Shown here piece after piece: positions 50,401-60,335 of a stretch of DNA of 64,000 nt; position 1 is the first letter of the stretch; each line of letters begins with the position of its first letter. This DNA is from Homalodisca vitripennis (taxonomy: Eukaryota > Arthropoda > Insecta > Hemiptera > Cicadellidae): contig NC_060208.1 of the NCBI RefSeq assembly GCF_021130785.1, forward strand, positions 170,122,501 to 170,186,500, in the 5' to 3' direction. The position numbers were made by a program, and so were the translations under genes. The notes below the pieces were generated by a model, which was not told the DNA's origin, searched no databases, and was given only the letters and a program-made list of their open reading frames with translations.

Positions 50401-51784
50401 AAAAATCAAAGCGTGTACCCAAGGAAGCACACAACACAACCAGAAATCTTATAATAGGTCCGTAGGCTGTAAAAGTTATTTCCATTATGGTACAATTTAA
50501 CTTACGTAGATTCTTTTAATGTTACCTATACTTTTTTAATTGTCTGGATATGGATAAGAAACTATTGGTGGATCACAATACTATTTATTACATTTTCTAT
50601 TTGACTCCTCGGCGACAGTTATTTTGCTATTTATCTCTGGATTGGTACTTCATCACTCCAACCTCCAATCAGTCCATAAAATCCAAAATTAAGCAACTCT
50701 GGGCATTTTTTGCGGCTATATAAAAACCTGATCGCTGACTGGAGTGCAAACATTACATAGAAAACGGTCATAGCATGGAATACTCCCACTCCAAAGTAAA
50801 TGAATCGCAGCCAAACTCTTCAATTTTGAGTGAAAATAAAAACCGGACCAAGTACCGAATACAATAACGCGAATTAAGTACGTGTGGTAAAATTTTATAT
50901 ATGATTTCCATACAATTTGTTTATCTCATAATGGTTTCATTTGAATTTCCTCGATTGTGACAAGAATTTCTTTTTCAACTAACAATTTCAATCCCACTTA
51001 GTGTATATTTTGTATGTGTAAGTATATAATATTTATATTTTTGTGTTGTAAAATTTTGTGAATTTTGTAAAGAGGCACACTTTCTGATTTTTGAAATAAT
51101 TGCATTCATATTCACTAATGGAAAAATCGCGAGAAGACCGTGGCAGCCAAACTGCAGGTCTATTTCACTATAAAAGCTATCCATACGTAAACCGTTTACA
51201 AAAATACGGCCTGTTTTAGTTCACGTAGGGTGGGTAAATACCCCTACGTCACTGTGATGCCGCCCTCTTCCAGTATCCCCACCACTCCTCGGCACTCTCC
51301 TATCCCCTGACCTGACCACTGCGTTGCTAACCTCAAACCAAAACGCAAGCTCCCTAGATACGTCTAAGTCTACATTAGGATGTTACAATATTATATTTTA
51401 CGCTTGGAATACGACAGTTGTATAGGCCTATACACAAAAATACATTATGGTTACAGGGTAGGTAAGGAGCTGCAGTATTAACAAAACAGCGCGAGCGAGA
51501 TACGGTCCACACAGCTGACAAAATAGAGACGAGGAGATGCTTGGCCCACTCCCCACCACTGGAAGAGGATCCGCTCTGTGCGCGGCTGCTCAGATATTTG
51601 CTTCAGTGCAGATTTCTTTGCGAGCGGTTTATATATTGGACGAACGCAGTCTGTGTTACATATAATCTAATATAGGTTATATCTATTCAAGGGGTTGGAA
51701 ATGTCAACAAATAATTCAAGATATTTTACAGCTGTGAGAATAGAAGTAGATAGGAATACGGGGTTTCTAGGACACTTTCGGAGC
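50401..51784. other. Non-coding, GC-richer patches with promoter-like TATA motifs
   Basis: CTATATAAAA occurs at 50717-50726 and TTTATATATTGG at 51628-51639, the latter in a CpG-richer block (51480-51660; GCGCGAGCGAGATAC, GTGCGCGGCTGCTC). A hairpin ACGTAGGG/CCCCTACGT lies at 51221-51249. These could be host promoter or LTR pieces; no adjoining coding exon was recognised, so this is weak. Confidence 0.3.
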
Positions 51785-51911
51785 CAACAGTAAATCAATG
51801 GAAAATACTGTTTAAAGGACAATAAACGAATCTGTAAAATCAAACAGTAAACCAAAAATACTATTTAAAGGACAATAAACGAATCTGTAAAATCAAACAG
51901 TAATTCACGAA
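51785..51911 (+). repeat. 53-bp tandem duplication left of the Polinton
   Basis: CAACAGTAAAT .. TTTAAAGGACAATAAACGAA then TCTGTAAAATC is repeated after 53 bases, with a third partial CAAACAGTAA. About 95% identical. Confidence 0.85.
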
Positions 51912-52034
51912 TGAAAAATTACCGAATCTATAGCTGTTTGCTTCTACTTTCTTAAGCTGTTTTAATGTTAAATCTCCTTAAAATCAATGTAAAGTCTTCG
52001 AAACCTTTTATTATACAAAGTTAATTGTAACACA

Positions 52035-52313
52035 TTATTTGTCTTTTATTGTCTTTTTCCCAGTAACAATCAAGTGTAATTTATCATGTTTATTCAATTC
52101 TTTAATCTTTTTTTCATCCAAAACAGTCAAAAATCTGTTCGGCAAGTGTACTTTACAATCTTCCAACTCGGCAATTATTGTCATACCAAATGTATCTTTC
52201 ATTTTCTCCAAATTCAAAATTTTGTATTTCTTATTTTCTTCTAATTCATTCAACTTCTTATATTCTTTAAATCTTAGCTCACCAACTCCATTTAATTCCT
52301 TTAGTAGCTCCAT
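52035..52313 (-). CDS. Small Polinton-associated protein, possibly OB-fold single-strand-binding type
   Basis: Open 92-codon frame starting MELLKELNGVGE. The core KYKILNLEKMKDTFGMTIIA, then ELEDCKVHLPNRF, a short loop and LHLIVTGKKT near the end follow a pattern (KYxIxxxxxxxTxFGxxIxAxL..xVxLPxRF) that I recall from small proteins repeatedly found in insect Polintons and related elements. The alternation of strands suggests a small beta-barrel, hence the single-stranded-DNA-binding idea, which is inference. It is divergent from the polymerase gene; the two start codons lie at the two ends of the palindrome. Start chosen at the TCTAAATGGAG context. One of only two intact genes in this element. 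Confidence 0.65.
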   Translation of the reverse strand: MELLKELNGVGELRFKEYKKLNELEENKKYKILNLEKMKDTFGMTIIAELEDCKVHLPNRFLTVLDEKKIKELNKHDKLHLIVTGKKTIKDK

Positions 52314-52620
52314 TTAGATAGGAAAAATTTGAGTGTGTCAAGTTTCACTATTTAGTAAAATATCTTTTTATTAAGGAAAAGTTATCAACTTTTAAGCTTA
52401 AAATTGGCAATAATTTGAGATAATTCAGTAGATAATCAAGGTTTTTTAAGGTCCCTACACTCTAGTATTAGAGTTTTTTTTTTAATCCTGAAAATATACT
52501 GAATTATCTCAATTTATAGCCAACTTTAAGCTTAAAAGTTGATAAATTTTCCTTAATAAAAAGATATTTTACTAAATAGTGAAACTTGACACACTCAAAT
52601 TTTCCCTATCTAAATGGAGC
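52308..52620. repeat. Near-symmetrical ~310-bp palindrome; bidirectional promoter and/or joined Polinton ends
   Basis: Arms of about 125 bases match at over 90%: from each side GCTCCATTTAGATAGG, AAATTTGAGTGTGTCAAGTT, TCACTATTTAGTAAAATATC, TTTTTATTAAGGAAAA, TTATCAACTTTTAAGCTTAA and GAGATAATTCAGTA. The centre (52457-52470) is itself a hairpin, ACTCTA-GTAT-TAGAGT. The midpoint, 52463.5, is exactly midway between the two divergent start codons. The centre outside the small hairpin is less conserved between arms. Confidence 0.95.
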
Positions 52621-55600
52621 GCGATAAAATATCATGTCCGTTCTGCAAAAAAGAAATTTTAAGAAAAAACTATGATCGACATTATAACTCCAAAATCCTT
52701 GCCAAAAATAAAGAAATTTATAAAAAGGAGCTAAATTATTTAAGACAATGGGCTAAAGAAAACCAAATTATCGATCACAAAAAGATGTTTAATATTGAGA
52801 AATTAAGGGAATTAAAGAGAAATTTCAAAGTTGAAAAGAAAGACTTAAATCTATTTAATAACGAAAAAATTCATTCAATCACTGAAAAACTTTCCATTGA
52901 AACAAACGATAAAACTAAGTCAGAAATCATCGAGCAAATAGGTGAAACTCTTAACGAAAAGTTTTATCCTCAATACACGGTCTTTTCAAGCAATACATTT
53001 TAACAAACTTGAACGACAATTCCATGTCAATTTACAAATATCTATCAATTATGAGGCCAGAAATTAAAAGTTTAATAGAAATATTCCAAGAGAATGTTAA
53101 AAATATGAAGGGTTATCTCTCTTTGGAATGTGAATATGAAAGAACTTTAGTGAACGGTGAAACACAAACGTGTCCAATGTACTTTACTATAAAAGCAGAT
53201 GAAATCTTTGACGTAAACGATTTTATTACTAAGCAATTTAATAAATTAACACATCGAGAACAGACAAATCATCCAAATAGAGGTTTTGGATGGACATTTA
53301 AAAGTTGTAAACAATTAGTTTTGAGCCTCAATAAACACGAATTTATGAATGCAGGATCATATATCGATTTACCACAAGAAATCAAGGTAAAAAAGCTTGT
53401 GTAAATATTAAAAATGAAGATGATTTCTGTTTTATTTACTCTATCCGATGTGCTATTGAAAAACCAAAATTTCATCCTGAACGAGCAAAGCAATATGAAA
53501 AATTTGTAAATGACGAGATATTTTCGGGATTTGAGTATCCAATGTCTTTAAAAGATATACAATTATTTGAGAAACTAAGTTACAATTCCAAGTACAAATA
53601 TCCAAAAATGTCTATCAATGTCTACAGTTTTGATGAAAATATTAAGGTTGTTCCGTTACAAATTTCTGAAAAATATGATGCAGAATTAAATATTGATCTA
53701 CTGTATGTAAAACAAGAAGAAAAATCTCATTTTGTTTTGATAACCGATTTAAATAAGCTCGTGAGTTCTCAGTTATCCAAGCATAAAGAAAGAAAATTTC
53801 TTTGGAGAAGATGTTTAAGCCATTTCTACAAATCTGGAGATTTAACAGATCATTTAGAAATTTGCAAACAACATGAAGTTTGTAAGCCAATTATGCCGTT
53901 TCCAGGCCAAACAACTAAGTTTACTAACTATCAAAAGAAGTTTAATCATCCGTACGTTATTTATATGGATTTTGAAAGCATATTAGAGAAAATTCCGACA
54001 TGTAAGAACAATCCACAAAAATCTACTACAACCAAGATTCAGAAGCGTATTCCTTACGGTTTTACTCTATATTTAGTATCGAATGTAACCAATCGCATGT
54101 ATAAACCTATATGTTATCGAGCCAAAAATGAAGACGATTTGCCTAATGTTCCTGCAAAATTGTTTGAAGAGCTTAATAAATTATCGAAATACATAGCTAA
54201 TTCAAGGAACATGAAGCCTATGAAACTAACTGAAGAAGAAGAAATTTTGTATCAAAATTCAAACGTTTGTCATATCTGTAAAACAGAAGGTTTTGATTGT
54301 GAAAAAAGATTAAAAGTAAGAGATCATTGTCATTTAACAGGTAAATTTCGAGGCGCAGCTCATTCATGTTTTAATCTGAATTTTAAATTTCCACAAAATA
54401 TTCCAGTTTTCTGTCATAATATGTCAAATTACGATACTCATTTGTACATAAAAGAGATGGCTAAACAATATGGAAATGTTGATTTGTTCGCAAACACAGA
54501 TGAAAAAATATATAAATTATTCAGTAAATTCTGGATATGGCTATGAGTTTGACAATGATAAGCCTAGAAAATTTATTAAGTTTTCGTTCGTAGACACATT
54601 TAGATTCATGGCATCGTCTATTGAAAAGTTAGCTAAAAACCTCAAGAAAGAAGACTTCAAACATACAAATCATTTTATACAAGATGGAAGAATATTGAAT
54701 GAAATTTTAACAAGACTGCCAAATGACGAAGACGAGATTTTTAAAATATTGTCTGGAAAAGGAATATTTCCCTATGAATTTATCGATAGTATTGAAAAAC
54801 TTAATTACACAGAAGAGCTGAAAATTAAAGATTTCTATACACTCTTGACAGATGAGAGCATATCTGAGAAAGATTTTCAACACTGTTTAAATGTATGGAA
54901 CAAATTAAAAGTGAAAAATCTAGGAAATTACTCTGATTTGTACAACATCCAAGATGTACTATTGCTCGCTGATATATTTTGAAATTTCAGAAACATTTGT
55001 CTAAATTGTTACAAACTTGATCCGGCACATTATCTAACAGCTCCAAGCCTCGCATGGGATGCTATGTTAAAATTAACAAAAATAGAATTACAATTGATTA
55101 GTGATTATAATATGTATTTAATGATTGAAAAAGGTATTCGTGGAAGTATTTCTCAATGTATTAAGTGATATGTGAAAGCAAATAACAAATATTTGAAAGA
55201 TTTCGATAAGACAAAACCTGAAAAATTATTTGTTGTACGTCGATGCCAATAATCTTTATGGTTATGGTCTTATGCAAAATTTACCATATGGCGATATTAA
55301 GTGGATGAATCCTAAAAACTTACACAACTGCAGAATGGCAAGAAACAATTTTAGAACTCACTGGCGACGAAGATTATGGCTATATTCTCGAAGTTGATCT
55401 AGGATATCCAACAAATTTACATGAACATTACAAGGATTTGCCTCTTGCTCCCGAACATTATAAAAACAAACTTTGCACAACTTTACTGGATAAAACTGTA
55501 TATGTTGTTCATTCAAGAAATTTGAAATTCTATCTAGAACAAGGAATGGTGTTAAAACATGTGAATAGGGTTATAGCATTTGATCAGAAGCCTTTCATGA

Positions 55601-56425
55601 AAGAATACATTGATTTCAACACAAACATGAGAACCAAAGCTACAAGTGACTTCGAAAAGGACTTTTATAAGCTCATGAACAACTCTGTTTTTGGAAAATC
55701 TATGGAAAATGTGCGAAATAGATGTGATATCAAACTAGGAAATGAAGAATTTTCAATGAAACAGGCCAAGAAAACAAACTTCAAATGCTTTAATATCTTT
55801 GACGACAACTGTATAGCTAGTCATATGTACAAGCAGAAAGTTAAATTTAACAAGCCAATCTACATAGGGTTTTCAGTTCTTGACCTTTCAAAATTGTTAA
55901 TGTACGAGTTTTATTACGACAAACTTAATAAATATGATCCAGATTTGAATCTGTGTTACATGGATACAGATAGTTATTTCCTAGAATTGAAACGAGATCC
56001 TTACAAAATTATTAAATAAAATTTGAATGATTTCGATACAAGCGATTTTCCAAAAGATCACGACTGTTTCGCTACTAAAAACAAGAAAGTTATTGGAAAA
56101 ATTCAAAGACGAGCTAAATGGCGAAATCTTAGAAGAATTTTGTGGATTGTGATAGAAGATGTACTCGTACAAATATCTTGACAAAAATCCAGTAAGATGC
56201 AAAGGAATTAAGAGAAGTGTTGTAAATAAAACAATAAATATCGAAAACTTGAAGAGATGTTTGTTCGAAGATAAAGAAGAATTTAGAGAGATGACAGTAA
56301 TCAAAAGCTACAAACATGAGTTGTACACAGTTACCATAAACAAGCTGGCACTGATCGCTAAAGATGATAAGAGAATTGTCCTAGAAAATAAGATCGATAC
56401 AGTACCGTATGGTTATAAAAATTAA
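52614..56425 (+). pseudogene. POLB: Polinton protein-primed family B DNA polymerase, multiple frameshifts and stops
   Basis: Would copy the element using a protein primer. The plus strand shows an N-terminal C2H2-type finger (CPFCKKEILRKNYDRHY), a FGWTFKSCKQLVLSLN segment and YIDLPQEIKVKK (53250-53400). The exonuclease domain follows: ExoI YMDFESI (53965), an HNH-like VRDHCHLTGKFRGAAHSC (54320) and ExoII FCHNMSNYDTHL (54410). The polymerase domain has motif A in broken form around 55230-55290 (VDANN, then LYGYGLMQN after a frameshift), motif B NNSVFGKSMEN (55680) and motif C YMDTDSY (55960). It ends near PYGY (56415). Frames change near 53000, 53400, 54530, 54985, 55165, 55230 and 55320, with further breaks after 56010. 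Length, about 1270 codons, is normal. Starts at TCTAAATGGAG. Confidence 0.93.
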
Positions 56426-56479
56426 GCGAAATCTGATATATTAGACGAATTAAATAAACTTGGAAACTTTGATATATAA

Positions 56480-57492
56480 ATGGAAGATGATTTAATACAT
56501 TGTCACAAACGTAAGAAAAAAAAACGAAAAATATAGATTCTAAAAATTGTTCAAACTCAAAACGGATTGTATAGAATTGCAGCAAAATGTTCAAAATGTA
56601 AGACAAATAAGAGTAAATTTATAAAGAATCCTTATGAAAAACAAGTAAAGAAAGAATTGAAGAATAAAGAAGAAATAGAGATTGAAGCTAGAGAAATTCA
56701 TGCACCAGTACGAAACAAGTTTAAAAAGAGCAAAATTATAACATTAGGAATTGACGATTTATGCGCAGCAGATTTAGTTATAATGTCTAATTATTCGGAT
56801 CAAAATGATGGATTTAAGTATATGTTGAATGTTATTGATACTTTCTCAAAATATGCTTGGTCAAGAGCGATTAAAAGAAAAACGGTAAGGATGTTTCAAA
56901 AGCTTTCGAAGATATAGTAAAAGATGCCATAAGGATCAATCATAAACCTCCAAATTTACTTCATACAGATAAGGGTTTAGAGTTTAAAAATAAAGAATTT
57001 AATGATGTTTTGAAGAAATACAACATTAAGATTTATCATACTGAAAACGAAGAGAAATCAAGTATTGTAGAGAGATATAACAGAACTCAAAATGAGAGAA
57101 TGAAAGTTATTTTTGAGATTAATAAGAATTTTAAATGGATTAGTATTCTTCAAAAAATCGTAAACAAATATAACGATACAGTTCACAGCACAATCAAAAT
57201 GAAGCCCAAAGACGTAGATAAGGATGCAGAAAAGGAGTTATTAGAGACCGTTTTCAAGTATATTCCACCAGAAATTCACACGAAAACTAAATTTAAAGTC
57301 AATGATCATGTAAGAATTGTTAGTAAAAAACAAACATTTTCGAACAAATATAAGAACAATTGGTCAAGAGAAGTATTCGTAATTTATCAAATTAATAATA
57401 CAGATCCTGTAACTTATAGTATAAAAGATTTAAATAATGAAGAAATAACCGGAAAGTTTTATGAATATGAATTGAGAAAGTCAAAGCTATAA
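56480..57492 (+). pseudogene. INT: Polinton integrase with N-terminal zinc ribbon, frameshifted
   Basis: A retroviral-type DDE integrase that inserts the element. From ATATAAATGG at 56480 there is a broken zinc-ribbon start (LIHCHK .. AAKCSKCKTNKSKFI), then the rve core: first catalytic Asp in CAADLVIM (56765-56790), YMLNVIDTFSKYAW, second Asp in HTDKGLEF (56965) and Glu in SSIVERYNRT (57060). The C-terminal part resembles an SH3/chromodomain-like tail (KVNDHVRIV .. YKNNWSREVFVI .. YEYELRKSKL). All three acidic residues are in place. Breaks: a stop at about 56535 and a frameshift at about 56900-56920. It follows the polymerase by 55 bases. Confidence 0.93.
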
Positions 57493-57506
57493 TTTTTTTT
57501 ATATAA

Positions 57507-57878
57507 ATGGTGTCTCAAAAGAAATGTACAAAGTGTCAAGAATTTAAAGATTTTGAAGCTTTTTATAAAAATAAGAATAAAAAAGAAGGATTAGGGTCTA
57601 TGTGTAAGGATTGTCGTAGTAAATATGAGAGAGAATTATACGAAAAAATAGAAAAAATAACTTTAGAAGAGAAAGAATGTTGTATTTGTAAAGAAATTAA
57701 GAATATTTTAGAATTTCACAACTGGCATTATAGTAAAGATAAAAAACAAGCTTTTTGTAAGGATTGTGGTAGAAGAATTTTCCGAGAAATTCGAAGAAAA
57801 GAAACTCATTTCGAATATAGAAGAGTTCTTCAATGGTTACCTAGTTATGCTAAACATTTACAAACAAAAATATCATAA
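57507..57878 (+). CDS. Double zinc-ribbon protein, intact
   Basis: Open 123-codon frame 15 bases after the integrase, starting in TATATAAATGG. Two similar Cys4 units: CTKCQEFKDFEAFYKN .. MCKDC (residues 7-35) and CCICKEIKNILEFH .. AFCKDC (residues 58-86). Each has the CxxC-x(20-24)-CxxC form with an (E/D)FxxFY-type spacer known from phage zinc ribbons and HNH-associated proteins, but no HNH histidines are visible. Tandem units suggest internal duplication. DNA-binding or regulatory role is inference. Intact while its long neighbours are broken. Confidence 0.7.
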   Translation: MVSQKKCTKCQEFKDFEAFYKNKNKKEGLGSMCKDCRSKYERELYEKIEKITLEEKECCICKEIKNILEFHNWHYSKDKKQAFCKDCGRRIFREIRRKETHFEYRRVLQWLPSYAKHLQTKIS

Positions 57879-57889
57879 GTCAAGAGTTT

Positions 57890-58704
57890 TTAGTAAAATT
57901 TAGAAACATTTTCATCGTGTAATTTAGATATTCTATAAATCAGTCGAGATTCTGCCATATTTGTAGTAAAATGATTTCCGTTGTATAAAATATTCAAAGA
58001 TTCTTTCATTTGGTTGTAGAGATTTATACTATTTGGATCACCATGTCTTAATAAAATTTCCATTTCTGGGTAATCAATTTCAAGTTTTTTCAATCTTTTC
58101 GGTATTTCTCTTTTTTGAGCTCTGATAACGTAATAAGGATATTCCCACATGTGATTCTTCTTAATTAACACAAAAACATCGTTTTTTTTTTCTTATCAAA
58201 ATCTTTACAAACAAGGTCTGGTTTCATTAAGTCAATTTTTTACACTTTGTTTTGCGATTATTTCCGTTTTTATTTCATCTTTAATTTGCAAGTGTTTAAC
58301 TTCGTCCTCTAAATATTTAATCTTGTTTTCAAGTTTTGTACTCACCAAATTTACGAATACTTGGCAAAACTTCTTTTGTAACCCAATTTTTGAAGATTTT
58401 TGCCTCTTTTTTATGTGATCTCAAAATTAAAGAATAAAGTCCAGATTCATTGATAAAAACAGTGTCAGGATGAAGATTTTTAAGGGGCCATTCGAATAGC
58501 CCCTTGTTTTTTAAGTAAAAAATATTGAATTTTGTCATCATCATCAACATTTAATTTAATTGCGTTTTTTGTTTATTTATAACCTCATATTTCACAAACA
58601 TCTTTAGCCTTAAACCATATTACATTGTTTTCGTCTACAATCGTTACAATGTCTTTATTATTGAATGTAAGTTGATTATTGAGTAGGTCTACAACTGACT
58701 CCAT
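57890..58704 (-). pseudogene. bro: BRO-family gene, stops and frameshifts
   Basis: Minus strand. Starts at TCTAAATGGAG (58704) with MESVVDLLNNQLTFNN, then VIWFKAKDVCEI followed by a stop. The core of the Bro-N DNA-binding domain is intact at 58329-58500: KNLHPDTVFINESGLYSLI, KNWVTKEVLPSIRKFGEY. The C-terminal part (57890-58171) reads HMWEYPYYVIRAQKREIPK and GDPNSINLYNQMKE, like the DUF3627/KilA-C-type region that follows Bro-N in large DNA viruses. BRO proteins of baculoviruses and other insect DNA viruses bind nucleic acid. Two stops early in the domain and frameshifts at about 58540 and 58185-58330 disable it. Convergent with the zinc-ribbon gene (12-base gap). Confidence 0.85.
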
Positions 58705-58723
58705 TTAGATAGAAAAGAAATTT

Positions 58724-58845
58724 AACTAGTAATTTTTATTTCGAGAATAAAGGCCAGGTTCATTGATAAAAACCGTATCTTTTCTAATAAAGTTTTGGGG
58801 GCACTCAAGTGACCCAAAATATGGAAGTCGAACTATCATTATCAA
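58724..58845 (-). pseudogene. Second, truncated Bro-N fragment
   Basis: Minus strand reads YFGSLECPQNFIRKDTVFIN then EPGLYS before diverging. This aligns with LFEWPLKNLHPDTVFINESGLYS of the adjacent BRO gene but differs at many positions. Either a tandem duplicate that was mostly deleted or a leftover of recombination between BRO genes. Confidence 0.75.
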
Positions 58846-58852
58846 CTCATTT

Positions 58853-59598
58853 TTATTCCTTTTTCAATCTTAAATATATTGTTGTTTTACTCTCATTGTT
58901 TAATAAATTTCCCTCAGAGTCTTGTATAGTTAGAACGATTTTTTGAATTCTTTTAATATTTTTTCTAATTAGAATATAATCGATTTCATTCGGTTTTTTC
59001 ACTGATTTTTTATCCATAAGCAACATTTGGGAAAAATGTGTACAAAATTTCAGATTCTTTGTGTAAGTGTTCGTTATGATTTTCATAACTAGGTTCAACG
59101 AGATTACAATGTACTTCAATTACATCAAACGGTCTAAATTTTGGCGTTTTATTTCCTAAATATACCTGATTTGGCTCAATAGTTTCTTGAACAAACCCTA
59201 ATAAATCTACTATAATTGCTGAAAACATTATTCTTACTGGTTATTTTATTTGGATTTTATTAGAGAGATAATTTTTTTGCATTTCAAACTTGTTTTCGTC
59301 AAAGTTTAAAGATTTATCTGATTGTTTGAATGTTTTCAGATAATTTTTAAAGTAATTGTTTTTTTGATCGAAGGTATAATATTCTTTGTTTAAACCATAA
59401 TATTTTGTTATGTTCTTCTCACTAAATCCTATACAATAAGGAGAACTTTCACTAATATTTATTACAAAATTGTCAGAATAAAAACCGCTTAAACCGATAA
59501 AATAATTTGATTCTTCCTCTAAGTGTATAGGATGTTCTAAGTTTAAAAACTAATTTAGAGCTTTCTGAAGTCAACTTGAACAGTTTCATTTTTGCCAT
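58853..59598 (-). pseudogene. Polinton capsid-type protein (jelly-roll-like), frameshifted
   Basis: Minus strand. N-terminal part: MAKMKLFKLTSESSKLVFK, then EEESNYFIGLSGFYSDNFVI in another frame. C-terminal part: FRPFDVIEVHCNLVEPSY, ILYTFFPNVAYG, then KNIKRIQKIVLTIQDSEGNL and IYLRLKKE. I recall this order (short beta-rich N-terminus with a YxIGLxxFxxxN motif; later VHCNI, FFPxVxYG, and a final IxxIxIxIxDxxGxLLN..ixixLxLK) from Polinton structural proteins of insects and cnidarians; it would be a capsid or penton-like component. Which capsid protein it is remains uncertain. About 249 codons in two or more frames; the middle jelly-roll part seems shortened. Start codon is 4 bases from the divergent ATPase start. 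Confidence 0.6.
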
Positions 59599-59609
59599 TT
59601 AAATGGAGA
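59592..59609. promoter_or_regulatory. Shared divergent start region CCATTTAAATGG
   Basis: The perfect 12-base palindrome CCATTTAAATGG holds both start codons (59598 minus, 59603 plus), separated by TTAA only. Any promoter for either gene must lie within or overlap the other gene's first codons. Confidence 0.6.
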
Positions 59610-60266
59610 AATTTTTAAAGTACAAAGATTAGATAAAACTACAAACGTTTGAAGAAAACAAGAAAGATCAACCTATTAGATTGTTAATTGTTGGTTCAAG
59701 TGGATGTGGAAAAAACAACTTTATTACTGAATTTCATCTACCATAGATTAATCCCCTATTCAAATTTATATGTTTTTAGTAAATCTTTAGAACAAGACGC
59801 ATACAAAAAATTACAACAAAAGATTCAAAAATATTGAGAAGAACTTAAGCAAAGAAATATCACATTTTTATAATGCTTCTGAGGATATAGTTCCGTTAAG
59901 CGAATGTAAACCCAATTCTTTAATCGTTTTTTATGATTGTATTTTGGAAAATCAGGACGTTATTAAGGAATATTTCGTAATGTCTCGTCACAAAAACATA
60001 TCATGTATCTATCTTTCCCAATGCTTTTCAAAGGTTGATAAACAGGTTATTAGAAATAATTTGAATACGTTGTGTGTTTTAAGCAAGACGATCACTTTTC
60101 GAGAAAGATTTACAACAATTATGTGGGATCTGATATGAGTTTTAACCACTTTAATGAGTTATGTGATAAAATTTGGAAAGAAGACTATGGATTTTTAACT
60201 ATTAATCTAACTTTGAAGCCTAAAAATGGTAAATACTTGAATAAATTTTCTAATATAAACGTGTAA
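59603..60266 (+). pseudogene. ATP: Polinton genome-packaging ATPase (FtsK/HerA, A32-like), frameshifted
   Basis: Would pump DNA into the capsid. Shows MEKFLKYKD then a stop, IRLLIVGSSGCGKNNFIT (Walker A GxxGxGK with Asn in place of Thr/Ser after GK), a Walker-B-type segment SLIVFYDC (59920), MSRHKNISCIYLSQCFSKV (the region that usually carries the arginine/Gln sensor), then FKQDDHFSRKIYNNYVGSDM and a short C-terminus ending FSNINV. Frames change near 59735, 59770-59840 and 60085. Length of 220 codons is normal for Polinton ATPases. The Asn in Walker A may be decay. Confidence 0.88.
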
Positions 60267-60335
60267 TAATCTCGTACGTTTTCACGTTCCACGTTCACGT
60301 TTTCACGTTCCACGTTTCAACATTTTTCTAATTAA
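60267..60335 (+). repeat. Short CACGTTTTCACGTTC tandem repeat between ATPase and PLA2 gene
   Basis: Four imperfect copies of (C)ACGTTTTCACGTTCC between 60274 and 60318. The only simple repeat inside the coding part of the element; possibly a promoter-proximal feature of the next gene. Confidence 0.7.

Noticed and set aside
52039..52317. Plus-strand 92-codon frame rich in Ser/Phe
   Set aside because: Exact antisense of the 92-residue Polinton protein.
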